From assembly GCA_018398585.1 (NCBI GenBank), contig JAGTTD010000011.1, positions 34,220,164 to 34,284,163 on the forward strand: 64,000 bases of DNA. Direction: 5' to 3'. This document shows positions 34,294-45,234 of the stretch, piece by piece. This DNA is from Simmondsia chinensis (taxonomy: Eukaryota; Streptophyta; Magnoliopsida; Caryophyllales; Simmondsiaceae). A program made the position numbers and the translations under genes. The notes under the pieces are model-generated. The model was not told the origin of the DNA. It saw nothing but the letters and a program-made list of their open reading frames with translations, and did not search any database. Position 1 is the first letter of the stretch; each line of letters begins with the position of its first letter.

Positions 34294-35251
34294 CTGATGA
34301 CAAGAGGATTTCAGGTGCTTGACCAGGATAATCAAGCAATAATTGGTCATGATCTCATTGGGCCGGCCGAGTTCCACTAAACAATCTTATCTTGGAATTC
34401 TAGGCCCTGGTCCAACACAAAAGGTGATTCTACTCTGGATCTAGCTGGTAATGAGGGATATACCTCTGCAAAAGATATGAGTTAATTTATACAAGCACTA
34501 TGCAACATACGAAGGGCCAGCAAGGGAAAAAGACGAAATTGGATTTGATCCCGTGACTATCAAGTCACAATAGAACAACCTTACCGGTTGCACCAATGTT
34601 GATGTAACCAGAGTCTAAAGACAAATCATTGGAATAAATTCATTTAAATATTTTTCTCAAGCATGGGGCTCTTTAAAACTAAGTATAGAAATACTTAGTT
34701 GGTTGGACACGTGACTGTTTAACCGTCCTCCAAACACAAGGATGCGAACCCCCTCCATTACACCCTATAGAGTGGCAAAAATTTAGCTGCCAGAACTCAT
34801 GGAAGTGTGTTGAAAACTCACCTGCAAAAAGTAGTGGTTTGGCAGACCACCAGCAGGAGAAATATGCAACCACAGAGGAGCCATTGAGGAAAGAATACAG
34901 AGAGATGGTAAAACCATTTTGCAGGACAAGCTCCTAGCAGCCCAAATCGCCAGCAACCATAATGCGCAAGCAAGGTAATAGTAATTCTGAAAATCTTTCA
35001 AACTTCCTTGTTTGAAAAGCCAAGCAGCGTCATTCTGCAGTATCAAATCAAGTGAAGGGGAGCAAGATAGGGAGCAGTACACTCGAGCACATAAACCTTC
35101 ATTCCTCATGTTTGAAGGCTCCTACGGTTCGGACCAAGAAATGTTTCAGTCTAGCCAATTTTTCATCACAATCTCCTAATAGCATCATTCACTCATTCCA
35201 TATAGAGTTCTTACGACACGGAAACAATTTTCTATTCGTCTCTCTTGAAGG
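34294..35251. other. Intergenic and probable PPR 3' UTR
   Basis: No domain is recognisable in the 108-codon minus frame at 34783-35109 or in the plus frames. AT content falls towards 35251, consistent with a PPR 3' UTR. Confidence 0.5.
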
Positions 35252-36667
35252 CTATCCATACGCAGCAATAACTTCATCAATAGCTCTGTCAGAGGATCCG
35301 CCACCACAAACATCACTAACAAGAGATTCCCAGCACTCAAGCTGAAATCTCATCTTCCTCTTTTCCATCTCCTCTAATACAAAGCAAGCATCATCCATCT
35401 TCCCACACTTAAACAACCCCACCACCAAACAACAAAACGTTTCTAAGCGCGGATAGTGCCTACTCATCAACATGGCATTCAAAATACTCAAACCTCGATC
35501 AAATTCACCCACCCTACAAAAACCATCAACCAACATCCTGTACGATGCTGCATTCGGCTCACACCCTTTAATTTGCATCTCTACCAACATCTTATATGCC
35601 TCCTCAGCTCTACCTTCTTTGCAAAGATAATTTATCAGTATATTGTATACCACAACATCAGGCTTCAGCGACTTCTTCTTCATCTCGAGAAGCAAAGATT
35701 GAGCTTCATTAATCCTACCACTCCTTGCAAGATCACTTATCAGAACCCCGAAATTTACAACCCGTGGTTTACACCCCCGGTACTCCATATCAAACATCAT
35801 CTTTTTCGCCTCCTTATACTTCCCGAGAGAACACAAACCTTCCATCAACAAAGCGTACGTAACAGCACTTGGGCGCTTCCCTTTACGAATCATATCATCA
35901 AGCAACCGCATTGCCTTCTCCAAATCGCGCTTTTCACACAAAAAACCAATCATACTATTGTAAGTAACAACAGTAGGCTGAACCTCTCTCTCAAGCATTT
36001 CATCAAACAACTGGCATGCTTGTTCTAGCCCACCCTTTTGCAACAAACCCTTGATCATTATATTAAAAGAAACGGAATTTGGACGAAAACCCAGTTCTTT
36101 AGACCCAGAAAAGATCTGATTCGCATCAGAAAACCGCCCGTTATCAACAAGAACATTAAGCAATGCATTGAAAGACTGCAATGTACGCTCACAATTGAAG
36201 TGACCCATTCGGTGAAACAAAGCAACGCACTTGTCAATCAACTGGGATCTCCCGTAATGTTGCATCAACACAATGAAAAGGGTCTCACGGCACCGGATGT
36301 TGCGGTCTTTGATGAATTGAAGCAACGGCTCAATCAATTCGAAACTTCGAGAACGAGCGAGCTTGTAAATGAGAGAAGAGTAAGAAGGGTAGTCATGTTT
36401 GAACCCCATTTGAAGGTAATCATGGAAGAGAGAGAGAGCTTGATGTGGGTTTCCATGGAGGCCCTTGAGATCAGTGAGGAAGGGGATGGGATTGCGACGC
36501 TTTGGAGTGGGTTTGTGACGCTTTTGGTCTCGTTTTGGTGATCTCTTGGGAGAATTGTGATGCTTAGAATGATATGATTTTGAATTTGCGAGAATGATGC
36601 AATGATTAAGTGTTGCTGATCGAGTTGCTTGGGTGATGAATTTAGATTCGGGGTGGACATGAAACAT
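35252..36667 (-). CDS. P-class pentatricopeptide repeat protein, At1g07740-like
   Basis: Intronless, 471 aa from the ATG at 36667. The open frame extends 20 codons upstream to a TTG, with no further ATG. A basic, Ser/His-rich N-terminus (about 1-65) looks like an organelle, probably mitochondrial, transit peptide. The segment IPFLTDLKGLHGNPHQALSLF is followed by about ten 35-residue PPR motifs to about residue 445, for example VVTYNSMIGFLCEKRDLEKAMRLLDDM, AVTYALLMEGLCSLGKYKEA and VVVYNILINYLCKEGRAEEAYKML. Each has the paired-helix pattern and the P-D/N/S at motif ends. No E, DYW or SMR domain is present, so it should bind organellar RNA without editing activity. The sequence strongly resembles Arabidopsis At1g07740 as I remember it, and its neighbour RAD51D (At1g07745) supports orthology. 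Confidence 0.94.
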   Translation of the reverse strand: MFHVHPESKFITQATRSATLNHCIILANSKSYHSKHHNSPKRSPKRDQKRHKPTPKRRNPIPFLTDLKGLHGNPHQALSLFHDYLQMGFKHDYPSYSSLIYKLARSRSFELIEPLLQFIKDRNIRCRETLFIVLMQHYGRSQLIDKCVALFHRMGHFNCERTLQSFNALLNVLVDNGRFSDANQIFSGSKELGFRPNSVSFNIMIKGLLQKGGLEQACQLFDEMLEREVQPTVVTYNSMIGFLCEKRDLEKAMRLLDDMIRKGKRPSAVTYALLMEGLCSLGKYKEAKKMMFDMEYRGCKPRVVNFGVLISDLARSGRINEAQSLLLEMKKKSLKPDVVVYNILINYLCKEGRAEEAYKMLVEMQIKGCEPNAASYRMLVDGFCRVGEFDRGLSILNAMLMSRHYPRLETFCCLVVGLFKCGKMDDACFVLEEMEKRKMRFQLECWESLVSDVCGGGSSDRAIDEVIAAYG

Positions 36668-36750
36668 CGTTGAAGGAACTGTACTGTGGCTGACAGTGGT
36701 GATGAAACAAAAGGGTGTCCCGCACAAGGAAATTCTTATATTTATAAATT

Positions 36751-37254
36751 GGGTAAGTTACAGAAAATCTTCATGACTTTTGCTTTAATAATAAAAAAAA
36801 ATTTTCACAAATAAAATCACTCATTAAACCCCCTAACTTTTGAAAATTTTTCACTTTGCCCCCAAATAAATTTTTTTGACCATTTTGCCCCTCAATAAAA
36901 AAAAAGTTATATTTTATCTCATAATATTTTTTTTAAAAATTTTAAAAATATTTTTTATTTTCTGAACTTATATAATATTGCTATAATTAATTAAAATAAT
37001 TATATTTTTATAAATATAAAAAATTTTCTTAATTTTTTTTGCTAAAAACATAAAATATTTAATTTTTATCTAATAATATAAAACCCTTTTCTAAAAATAA
37101 AATTAAACATTAGGGACAAAATGGTAAAAAATAAGCTACATAGGGGTTAAGTAATAAATTTTTAAAAGTGAGGGGGTTTTGTGAGTACTTTTATTTATGA
37201 GAAAAATTTTTTATTTTTACAACAAGAGACAGGTAAATTTTCTATAATTTATCC
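36751..37254. mobile_element. Mutator-like MITE with long TIRs and 9-bp TSD
   Basis: 504 bp. The left arm GGGTAAGTTACAGAAAATC.. and the inverse of the right arm GGATAAATTATAGAAAATT.. align for over 100 bp, including the shared ACAAATAAAA..ACTCA..AACCCCCTAACTTTTGAAAATTTTTCACTT-like stretch. It is flanked by a perfect 9-bp TSD TTATAAATT (36742-36750, 37255-37263), the Mutator hallmark. There is no ORF. It sits 84 bp upstream of the PPR start codon. Confidence 0.9.
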
Positions 37255-37420
37255 TTATAAATTAAAGTTCCACAAGAAATTATATTTTTTTTAAAATTTA
37301 ATTTCTCAATTAACTTCTTTAGAAGTAGACAAGTACATTCAATTTTCAAATGTAAAATAAATTTTTTTATGAAGTAGGATTTACCTAGTTCTCCTAAATA
37401 TGTAAATTTCTATGTAATTT

Positions 37421-37640
37421 AAGAGGGTACTAACACGCAAGCATTAAATCCCATTAAAACTCCGAAGTTAAACGTGCTTGAGCGAGAGTAGTAACAAAAT
37501 AGGTGGGCTCATGGGAAATCCGCGTGTTGCAATCCTTAGGTTGGGAGTTCTCGAAACAGCCTCCCTTCACCCTGTAGGAGGAAGGCTACGTACATTCACC
37601 TTCCCACACCCGGTTAGGTAGGAGCACTTAGAGGGCTAAA
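37421..37640 (+). mobile_element. 5S rRNA-derived SINE, copy 3 (degenerate)
   Basis: AAATCCCATTAAAACTCCGAAGTTAAACGTGC..GCGAGAGTAGTA matches the 5S head. The 3' part AGGTTGGGAGTTCTCGAAACAGCCTCCCTTCA..GGAAGGCTACGTACATTCACC matches the LINE-like tail. It is more diverged than the other copies and has extra bases around 37515-37530. A possible TSD AAATTTCTAT occurs on both sides at some distance (about 37404 and 37668). Confidence 0.8.
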
Positions 37641-39270
37641 AATATTGCTTTTTTTCTCATGTTCTGCAAATTTCTATCCACATCAAAAGCAGTCCCCAAA
37701 TGGGCCAAACTGACAGCCCTGGCCCAGCAGATCCATTGGGGTATCCAAACCCAGGCTACTTCCCAGGTAGTTATAGAGACACGAGCTAAACGACCTAATA
37801 ATATATATAATATATAGATAATTTTGAAAATGAAGATCTTTTTATCCATTGTACAAATGCAGTTTAAAAAATCTTAACTTAATTTTTATACTTTCAATTA
37901 TAATAATTTAAATTATAACCATATAATTATGTATTATGACAAGCTAATACTTCTCATATGAATCGTCTTTTTTTTACACAATGTTAGTATCATACTACTA
38001 TAATTTAAATTACATATACAAAACCTATGAGATAAACAATCTAATAATATATAATACATAGATAATTTTGCAAATCAAGATGTTTTTATTGTTTCCTATA
38101 TAAGCAACACCTTCATGACACATACAAAGGGGGGGAAAAAAAAGAGGAAAGAAAGAAAGGTTATGCACTGTTTTACTTCTTTTATTGCTACAAACCCCAC
38201 TCAAAGGCAATGACAATACTATACAATATCAGAATACAAAAGATTGACGAGTTTCGGGGATGAACACCACGTTTACCGATGATTACAAATTGATCTTTGA
38301 TGATCTTTAGCCATCAATTGAGCCGCTCTATTACACATCCTAAGAGCACATACAAGATAAATGTCACTGAAATGACAAGCGACTAACAAAACTTTTGATA
38401 TCCTTTATAATAGCGTTACAATTCCAAGGAGGCACCCTGCAAGCAAGTGAAAAGATAACAACGGGTATATTACTCAAGTGAAGAGGCTTAGATGTTACAA
38501 AGGTGTTAAGAGTATAGAACTACTCCTGAACCTTCACTTATCAGCTTAAGTTTTTTAAAAAGTTGGTTCCTTGATAAGGCACTGCTCTGATCCAAGGTGG
38601 AGAGAAAAGCTGAAAGTGTACGTTGCTAGATTGTAAGTTTGTAAATGTTCTCGATGGTCTAGATTGCTTATGGAAAGATAAGCACAGAGATGGTGGTTGA
38701 AGGTCTTAAGCACTTCAGACGTGAGTATAATTAAATTATCCCACATTATAATCATTTAAAAAACGAAGATCAATACATAAGCTTAGTAGACTACTCTACT
38801 ATAACATAGGGGCTTAGAGATCAACTTATAGACTTATATGTTGATCTCATATGTGCTAACTTCATAGGGGTCTAAGGTCAAGTGAAATTTTCACGTGATA
38901 CAAGAGAAAATGATATGCTACTCATACCTAGACATGAGAGTCGAAATGGGCATATGTTCAAACTACAAATTCAACCATTTCTAAAATTTTTCTATGATTC
39001 CTTTGTCTATTATAAATTACGTAATTTTCAAACTAACAACTAAGATCCTTATCGGATACAACTACTTTTCAACAAAAGGAAGAATTTAACTAACGAAATG
39101 CCCACCAAGAAACAGCCTGCGAACAGTGGAGCTTCAAGAAACAATTAAACAAACACGTGGGATGATATAAGACACTTCTTACCTTTGCTTTCCCTCTTCG
39201 ACCTGAACATTGTAGATGCTTAATAACTTTGAAGTTAACCGCACAGGTAACCATGAAAGACGATAAACCA
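37641..39270. other. Intergenic region between RAD51D and PPR
   Basis: There is no supported gene. Minus frames of 60-70 codons (37628-38755) have no domain. The part just below 39271 probably contains the RAD51D 3' UTR. Confidence 0.5.
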
Positions 39271-42200
39271 TCAAAAAAAATGAGAAACTTTGAAATCCAG
39301 CACTCTGCCAGGAGCCTGCGAAAGAGGATGCAAAAACTGAGGCTCAGAAACTTAGTTCATCCATAGATCCCTGCAATCAAAGAAAGATCTGATAGCATGA
39401 TATACGATGCCAGAAAAGATATACCAAAGATGGGTGCTTTAGTATGGAAAGGGTACGGATATTGCTTTCTCGATCATGTGCAACAAGAACTCTCACATGT
39501 GGGATGCTCTTCCAACTTTCTCCAAGCGCAGGCTTTTGTACGCCTCCTTCTCCGCCCACCATGTGATTCGTGACCTATGTAAATGATATTGTTATACTAT
39601 ATATTACTTTAATTATGACAAAGAACAAGCTGAAAAAATTACAATGAACACAAGAATGAAAAGTTCAATACTAATCTGTGTTTATATGGAATTTTCACAA
39701 ACAGCTTTCACAAAGCATAGAAAGAAATGATAGGCAATACAACAGCAACAACAACAGACCAAGTGCCTCAAGAGCTCCGCATATGCCAGGTCTTAGGAGA
39801 AGTGGGATGTACGCAGTCTTACACTTATAAGGTGCTACCCTAAAAGAAATGATAGGCAACAAGGAGAAAAAAATGGAAGATTTGCAGCCAGTGTACATAA
39901 ATGAACACAAAAAAAGACAATTCAATGTGAGCATAAATGTAGTGGAGATCATATCATATATCTAACCCAACTGATTATCAACAGAGAAAATGATCATAAA
40001 TTGTGCTATACTACTAGGAATCTTGACATTTCAATTTAAGCGCTAAAAACTAACTATTGTGTATTGCAGTTGTCAAACTGAATATACAACTTTTCAAGAC
40101 ATTATATGGATGTGAAAAGCATGAGAGAAACTGTTATGTTGAGCCTTGAATTCATGTTTACCAACATGTCTCATGTTCTGGTCTAAGCGAGATTTAAAAA
40201 CATAGGTCTAGGGTAAAAGTGGAGGACCCAACAAGCCCGTTAGAGAAAATTACGGTTTTTCAGCTGCTTCTACATAAGTTGGCATGTGAAACTTCTTGTT
40301 CTATCTTCACCATCGAATATAATGGATTACTTTCTCCCCTATAGCTCTGTCCATGGTTTTTCTCACAATTAAGGTTTTCCACATAAGATTCTGTGTCATT
40401 CATTTTTCTTTCTCATCTCTTCCCAATTTCTTTGACTTCTTTATACTTGTGCAAAAATTGAATCCAATTTCTGGGTATTTGTCCTAACAAAAATACTTTA
40501 ATTCTGCACAGAAGGAACAAGTAAATTAAATCTTATAGACTTCTTTAGCGCAGTATTATGGACCTAAAGGTTTCACATGTGGAGACATACTCTAACTCCT
40601 CTAACTTGCAATTCTAATGCGGATTTTGCAAAGAGATCCGACCCCAAGCAAGCCTAGAAAGAGGAATTTCAAAGAAATGAGTTCCAGCCAATGAATAAAT
40701 TGTGATTTGGCCTTGCTACTCCATACTCACCAGTATACAGAGATTGTACTCATGTGCTATCATTTTTAGTAGATATCCAGTAGAAGTCATCAATGCATGT
40801 CCTGAAAAAAGCATAAAGCATAAAATAAGACTACAAGGACCAATATCAGTTATGTTAACCTGTTTTATCATGCTGAAATAAACAAAGCACAGGTTCAAAG
40901 ATTTCTTGTCCAACAATATTCCTCTCCCATAAAACAGTAGGGAAAAGTTTCCAGGATGTTGAACAAGACGCATGCGCCAAAGGAACTTTCCCATCAGCAT
41001 TGAATTTAGAGAGGTGCTACACACTGTGAAGGTTGACCTAGGACTTCATATATTTCTCGCTTTTGGAGTATAATTTGTTGACCATCCACATATAGGAGAA
41101 TTCTTGCTTTGATGACGTTGCATCAAGGATTAAGTAACTAAAATTATCTCATGGTATATGGACTCAAGTAAGTCAACAAAGTACGCTCAACACAAGGATT
41201 AAGGTCGGTCTATTGTATTATACTGGTACCATTAACCGAACCTAAATCATTATGCTTTATATATTCCTTTAGGCCATAAAATCAATGGCTGTATTCTAAG
41301 TAGAGGCGCAAATGTCACATTTGGTAGAAGCAGGTATCCAGAATTGAAGACATTTTTTTTTTTTTTTTTTTTGACCAAAAGAATCCATTGATTTGCATAT
41401 AAAACTTTGGCAAATGAAGAAAATCACATCAAAATTTAAAATAGTCCGCATAAGTTTCAAGAGATAAGTGGCATTTTTATAATGCAAAATAGATAGTATA
41501 TCTAATATCCGACTACTGTGAATGAAAATACCTACCATTTGGACCACCACCAAGAACTGGAGTTATCAGAGCCGAAAACGAGTCTAGAACAAGTAACTGC
41601 ACCACGCATTCCCCATTTTGCATCTAAAAAAAATATCAAATGTATCATAGTCCTATGCACAGACTCATACTCTTATACAACATGGTAAGAGGTTGACAAC
41701 AAAAACCTGAATTTTCAATTTAGACTCCAGCTGATGTAGCAAATCCAACAACGTGAAGATGTCAAATACTGGAACACATGATATGTTGCTCATGACTTTG
41801 TGAAGAATTGCATGATTTTCCTACACAAACATGTAATGAAATAAGAGACTGTCAGAAGAGTTTTAAAGGAACACATCAGCAGCAAGCATTGACTTTGTTG
41901 AGTTGTATATCAAATTTACATCTCGATTTAAAAACAGAGGTCTATTGTGGTAGCGGAAGACACAGCTTGTGTGTCCTCCTCTCAAAATCAAAGGGTTTTG
42001 CGTATAAATCTCTGTGTTATTATTCTCATTCTCTCTTCTTTTCTCACTGTCTTTAAGATATGTTTTTGACATTTAAATCAAATTCAATTTTTGGGTATTT
42101 TTCCCAACAAACTTTCATGCAGCAATGTATATCAAAGGTTGATGACTATTATGACTCTCTGATCCTGAGTTCAAAGTACTAGAAGAATTAGATAAGAGAA

Positions 42201-44074
42201 CTCCAACCTCTAAAGACGCAGCACATGAAGCCAGGCTCACAAGGTGTGCAACACGTCGTGCAGAAAAGGAGTTTCCCGAGTCTAAGAATAGAACAGCACC
42301 GGCATTTCCCTCCGCAAAGCTTGCAGCAGCTTGTAGACAGACCTAAAAGTGTGCTTCAATTTGAACAAAAAACCACCAGTAAAAAAATAACAGTAACAAA
42401 ATTCAAAGAATACCATGCCAAATTAGTGAACCACTATAATAGCAACTCGTAGATGACACTTCAGGGCAAAATTAGCAGATGAACGCCATGGAACAAGAGA
42501 ATGATAACGGCAGAATCTCACCTGTGTTTTCCCCGAAGACGATGGTCCAACTAGTTCTGTCACAAATCCCTGCCTCAAAATGCCACAGCGAAACAATTCC
42601 ATCCTGATCCACACGAAAACAATGATAATTCGACATGGGTAAACCTATTCAGATGAGTTTTGAGGTTGTAGTTACCCTTTACATTGAACAATTGAAATCT
42701 GTTTATTTTGCTGACAATCCTTTAGCAACTCCAACCCATTCAACCAGGGACGATGTAAACCATCTATAATGGATAAGATTTGGTCAAAACCCTACATTCC
42801 AGCAACGACAACATTTTAAAGATGGGAATCATGCACATGGTTGCTGCATATTATACGCTTAAGTATTCTAAAGAGCGAACTACCTCCTTTAATCTTGCAG
42901 CATTCAGTTGTTTCTCCACAATAGCATTTAGAGAATTGAGATCATGTATTAGGAAATCTTCCACTGCACCAAGAATTAACAACGCGGATCAAGTAACAAT
43001 TTTTCTCCACGTAGATCTCAGTTGTAATGAAGGACAGGGCGCCTGCTTGCTATTTATTAAATTCACTCAAGCAAATACATAGCGCTCTCCTGTCCGAAAT
43101 TTTCAAAGCATCCTCACGGTTAACTGATTCAGCGGTTTGCCGAAAGCCAAAATTAAGTCCGTGCTTAGACTAAATACGAATTGTCAAGGAACCAACAGTC
43201 ATAAAAGTATAAGCTGATAATTGAATAACCATAAATGTTTTTATATTCTAACATGATCGCTCACGAATGAGCTTCAAGCATGGATACCGCACATGCACCA
43301 CATATCTTATGACAAAATTATATTAATATTGAAGGTGGCGGTTATTGGAATTTGAACCAACAACCTCTAAATCAACAAGATTCTTACACAATGTCAATGA
43401 ACTAATTGTCCCAAAAGCTTAATCGGATAAGTAAAGGCCTAGAAATTGGTCTTACTCTAACACTAATTAGTGCAAATATACAATAACAACCACCTATCTT
43501 AAAAGTTTATGGTGAAGGTTTAGAAAGAGAAATGCCTACAGAACTTGTCAAATTTCACCGACCCACAGAGTTGGAATGCACGAGATCCACATGTGAGCCC
43601 AAGTGGGGTTCCATCTAAAATAAATTGGCATGGAGTAGCCCACTAGCCTTATAAGTTGTTCTTTTCTTTCCTACCACTCCTATGTGGAATTCATATTAGA
43701 CTCACATGTATGGAGTTTAACAAATATATAGATCCACTTCATATCTTACACCAAATTCAAAGAGTACGAGCCACTGAGATTCAAACTCTAGACCTTTTGG
43801 GTTAAAAAATTAGGTCAAGTAAGCAATTATTCAGAAAGTTAAGCAGTAAGGTAAATGATTTTATACAAAAACATAAATTGAAGTGCATTAGGCGCTAGTA
43901 ATCTACAGAACTAAGAGATTTCGCGATAAAAAATGAAGCAATTTCTTGAGAATTGAGGAAAGGAGAAGAGGGGACAAAGAACGAACCGGTGAAGATGCCA
44001 AGAGAAGAGCAGAAACTCTGGAACTCGGAATCGACTACCGGGAAGTCCGGTTGCAGTGACCTCAGCGGCGCCAT
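39271..44074 (-). CDS. RAD51D: DNA repair protein RAD51D (RAD51 paralogue)
   Basis: Ten exons on the minus strand, all phases agreeing and all introns GT..AG: 43987-44074, 42884-42963, 42676-42791, 42522-42603, 42208-42342, 41707-41820, 41536-41623, 40731-40801, 39425-39574 and 39271-39315. The total is 322 aa, close to Arabidopsis RAD51D. It starts [32 protein letters not shown]. The Walker A motif GPSSSGKT lies at 114-121 (exon 4), and [12 protein letters not shown] at about 141-152. Walker B QLLVLDS has D219 in exon 7. [11 protein letters not shown] and [16 protein letters not shown] lie in exon 9. RAD51D is a RecA-fold ATPase of the BCDX2 complex, promoting RAD51 filament formation in homologous recombination, and in Arabidopsis it also affects defence gene expression (known). 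The last exon (14 codons) is the least certain. Confidence 0.94.
39738..39842 (-). mobile_element. 5'-truncated LINE/SINE tail in RAD51D intron 8
   Basis: 105 bp on the minus strand. It has the ..ACTGCGTACATCCCACTTC.., GCGGAGCTCTTGAGGCACTTGG blocks and a (TTG)n end, which reads as AACAACAAC on +. It is flanked by a perfect 17-bp TSD AAAGAAATGATAGGCAA (39721-39737, 39843-39859). It lies in the same orientation as the gene, deep in a 1156-bp intron. Confidence 0.92.
41351..41372 (-). repeat. T22 run in RAD51D intron 7, possible retroposon tail
   Basis: A T run followed by GACCAAAAGAATCCATTGATTTGCATATAAAAC. It could be the poly(A) end of a short minus-strand L1 insertion. No TSD was found. Confidence 0.4.
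43182..43462 (-). mobile_element. TRIM-type element in RAD51D intron 1
   Basis: Two 71-72-bp LTRs, 43182-43253 and 43392-43462. Each starts TGTCAA(G/T)GAAC and ends CTAACA on +. They flank about 138 bp with the GAGATTC-like ..GAATTTGAACC.. and GCTTCAAGCATGGATA words shared with the TRIMs at 51294-51586 and 53623-53915. The flanks CGAAT/CTAAT are a 5-bp TSD with one mismatch. It has no coding capacity. Confidence 0.8.
43546..43722 (-). mobile_element. Solo-LTR-like fragment in RAD51D intron 1
   Basis: Begins TGTCAAATTTCACC and ends GGAGTTTAACA on +. It resembles the solo LTR at 50745-50939 (GGAGT.GGCA, AAGT.GGGTT, TAGCCCACTA..TTATAAG, CTTTCC..TGTGGAATTC, CACATGT.TGGAGTT). No matching TSD. Confidence 0.6.
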
Positions 44075-44149
44075 CTTCCTTCTCCGGCGTACTCCGGGAC
44101 GTTTCTCCGGTCAACAGTTTCCCACAAGTCGAAAAACTTCTTAATATGC

Positions 44150-44194
44150 TGGGCCAGAAGATTGCGTGGGCTGGCCCATTTATGCCCTGGCCCA
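44150..44194 (-). promoter_or_regulatory. Cluster of TGGGCC/GGCCCA (site II-type) motifs upstream of RAD51D
   Basis: Four GGCCCA/TGGGCC-like motifs within 45 bp (44150, 44167-44172 as TGGGCT, 44173, 44189), 75-120 bp upstream of the start codon. Site II elements bind TCP factors and are common in promoters of plant proliferation and housekeeping genes (known). Control of RAD51D by them is inferred. No TATA box is obvious. Confidence 0.65.
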
Positions 44195-44329
44195 TATTAG
44201 TTTCTTTGCGTGGACCAACTAATGTCGTAGTTTCGCCCTAAGTTCTTTTTTTTCCTTTTTTTTTTTGGTAAATTAAAAAAACCTTTCTGACATTTGTCTT
44301 AAAAATAAAACAACACTCTCATTTTGAAA

Positions 44330-44893
44330 CCAAGTTAGAAGGAGATCGGATAACGTTCCAGTAAGGAGATGCGAATAGCCCCATACTACACTAGACAGGA
44401 GAGGAAAATGCAGGCCAAAGAAGAGATGGCTGGAGACGATTCGACAAAACCTCACCCACCTAAACCTTCGGGAGGAGATAACCTTAGATATGGCCCAATG
44501 GAGGGCTAGCATAGGGGTTATAGATGCTCCAGTTGGAGTAGGGTAGTGTAGCTTACTAGTGCTAGGCCTTAACATCCTCTTGGCGCACTTAGGTTGTATA
44601 CTTGCTCTCATGAGCTGCTACTTGCCTTCTTAGCTTTTGATTTATGCTTGATGTGGTTTGCTTTGAGTTTGTTGTTTGCTCGCCGTGTGTTTTACCCTAC
44701 TCATGCTTTGATGCTCTCCTGCTGCCAGGTCACATGCTTTATGCCACGGACCAACTTCTCAGGTTATGGGTCCTCGGAAACAGCCTCTCTTCAGGATAGC
44801 CCCCTGAAGGGGAAAGGTTGCGTACATCTATCCCCCCAGACCCCACTTTACGGGAGCCCTTGGAGGCACTGGGTTTATTGTTGTTGTTGTTTT
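44330..44893 (+). mobile_element. 5'-truncated RTE-clade LINE with shared SINE tail
   Basis: It encodes the end of an RTE polymerase without interruption at 44412-44520: RPKKRWLETIRQNLTHL.., then LREEITLDMAQWRASIG. A 3' UTR of about 240 bp follows, then the tail GGAAACAGCCTCTCTTCAGGATAG..., GGTTGCGTACATC, ACGGGAGCCCTTGGAGGCACTGGG and (TTG)4. The tail aligns with the 5S-derived SINEs. Its coding end has kept the W that is lost in the 3225-3714 copy. The left limit is uncertain. Confidence 0.85.
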
Positions 44894-45234
44894 GTTCTCA
44901 TCTTAATACCAAAGACTTAATCCCCTAATTTTTCAAAAATTCATCACGTTGTCCCAACCAATTTTTTACAACCGTTTTACTTCTTAAAAGTGAGAGATTA
45001 AGTGTTTGATTTTATCTTTAAAAAAAATTCATATTTTTAGGGAAAAAAGTGGACTCCGCTATTCTCTACCCTAGTCCCTTTCTGTAATATCAGTATTCAA
45101 ATGATTTTTGTAAGGGTTAATGCAATATATTTAATGATGTATTAAAAATCAAGATTATAAAAATAATATTAAATTAATATGTCTTTTTGTAAACAGATAA
45201 TCTTTTTACTGTATATAATTGATACACAAATTAA
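44894..45234. other. AT-rich filler
   Basis: No gene. About 44925-45065 contains CCCCTAATTTTTCAAAAATTCATCAC / ACTCCG-like words that recall one arm of the Mutator-like MITE at 36751-37254, too decayed to call. Confidence 0.45.

Noticed and set aside
34783..35109. 108-codon minus frame below the PPR gene
   Set aside because: Overlaps the probable 3' UTR; composition without a domain.
35456..36541. Plus-strand frames of 190 and 167 codons
   Set aside because: Shadows of the PPR gene on the opposite strand.
36668..36727. 20-codon N-terminal extension of the PPR protein
   Set aside because: The frame is open but its upstream end is TTG, not ATG; the first ATG is at 36667.
40716..41024. 102-codon minus frame as its own gene
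   Set aside because: Only its last part ([14 protein letters not shown]..) is coding; it is RAD51D exon 8 read through its upstream intron.
44594..44920. 108-codon plus frame
   Set aside because: Runs through the LINE 3' UTR and tail.
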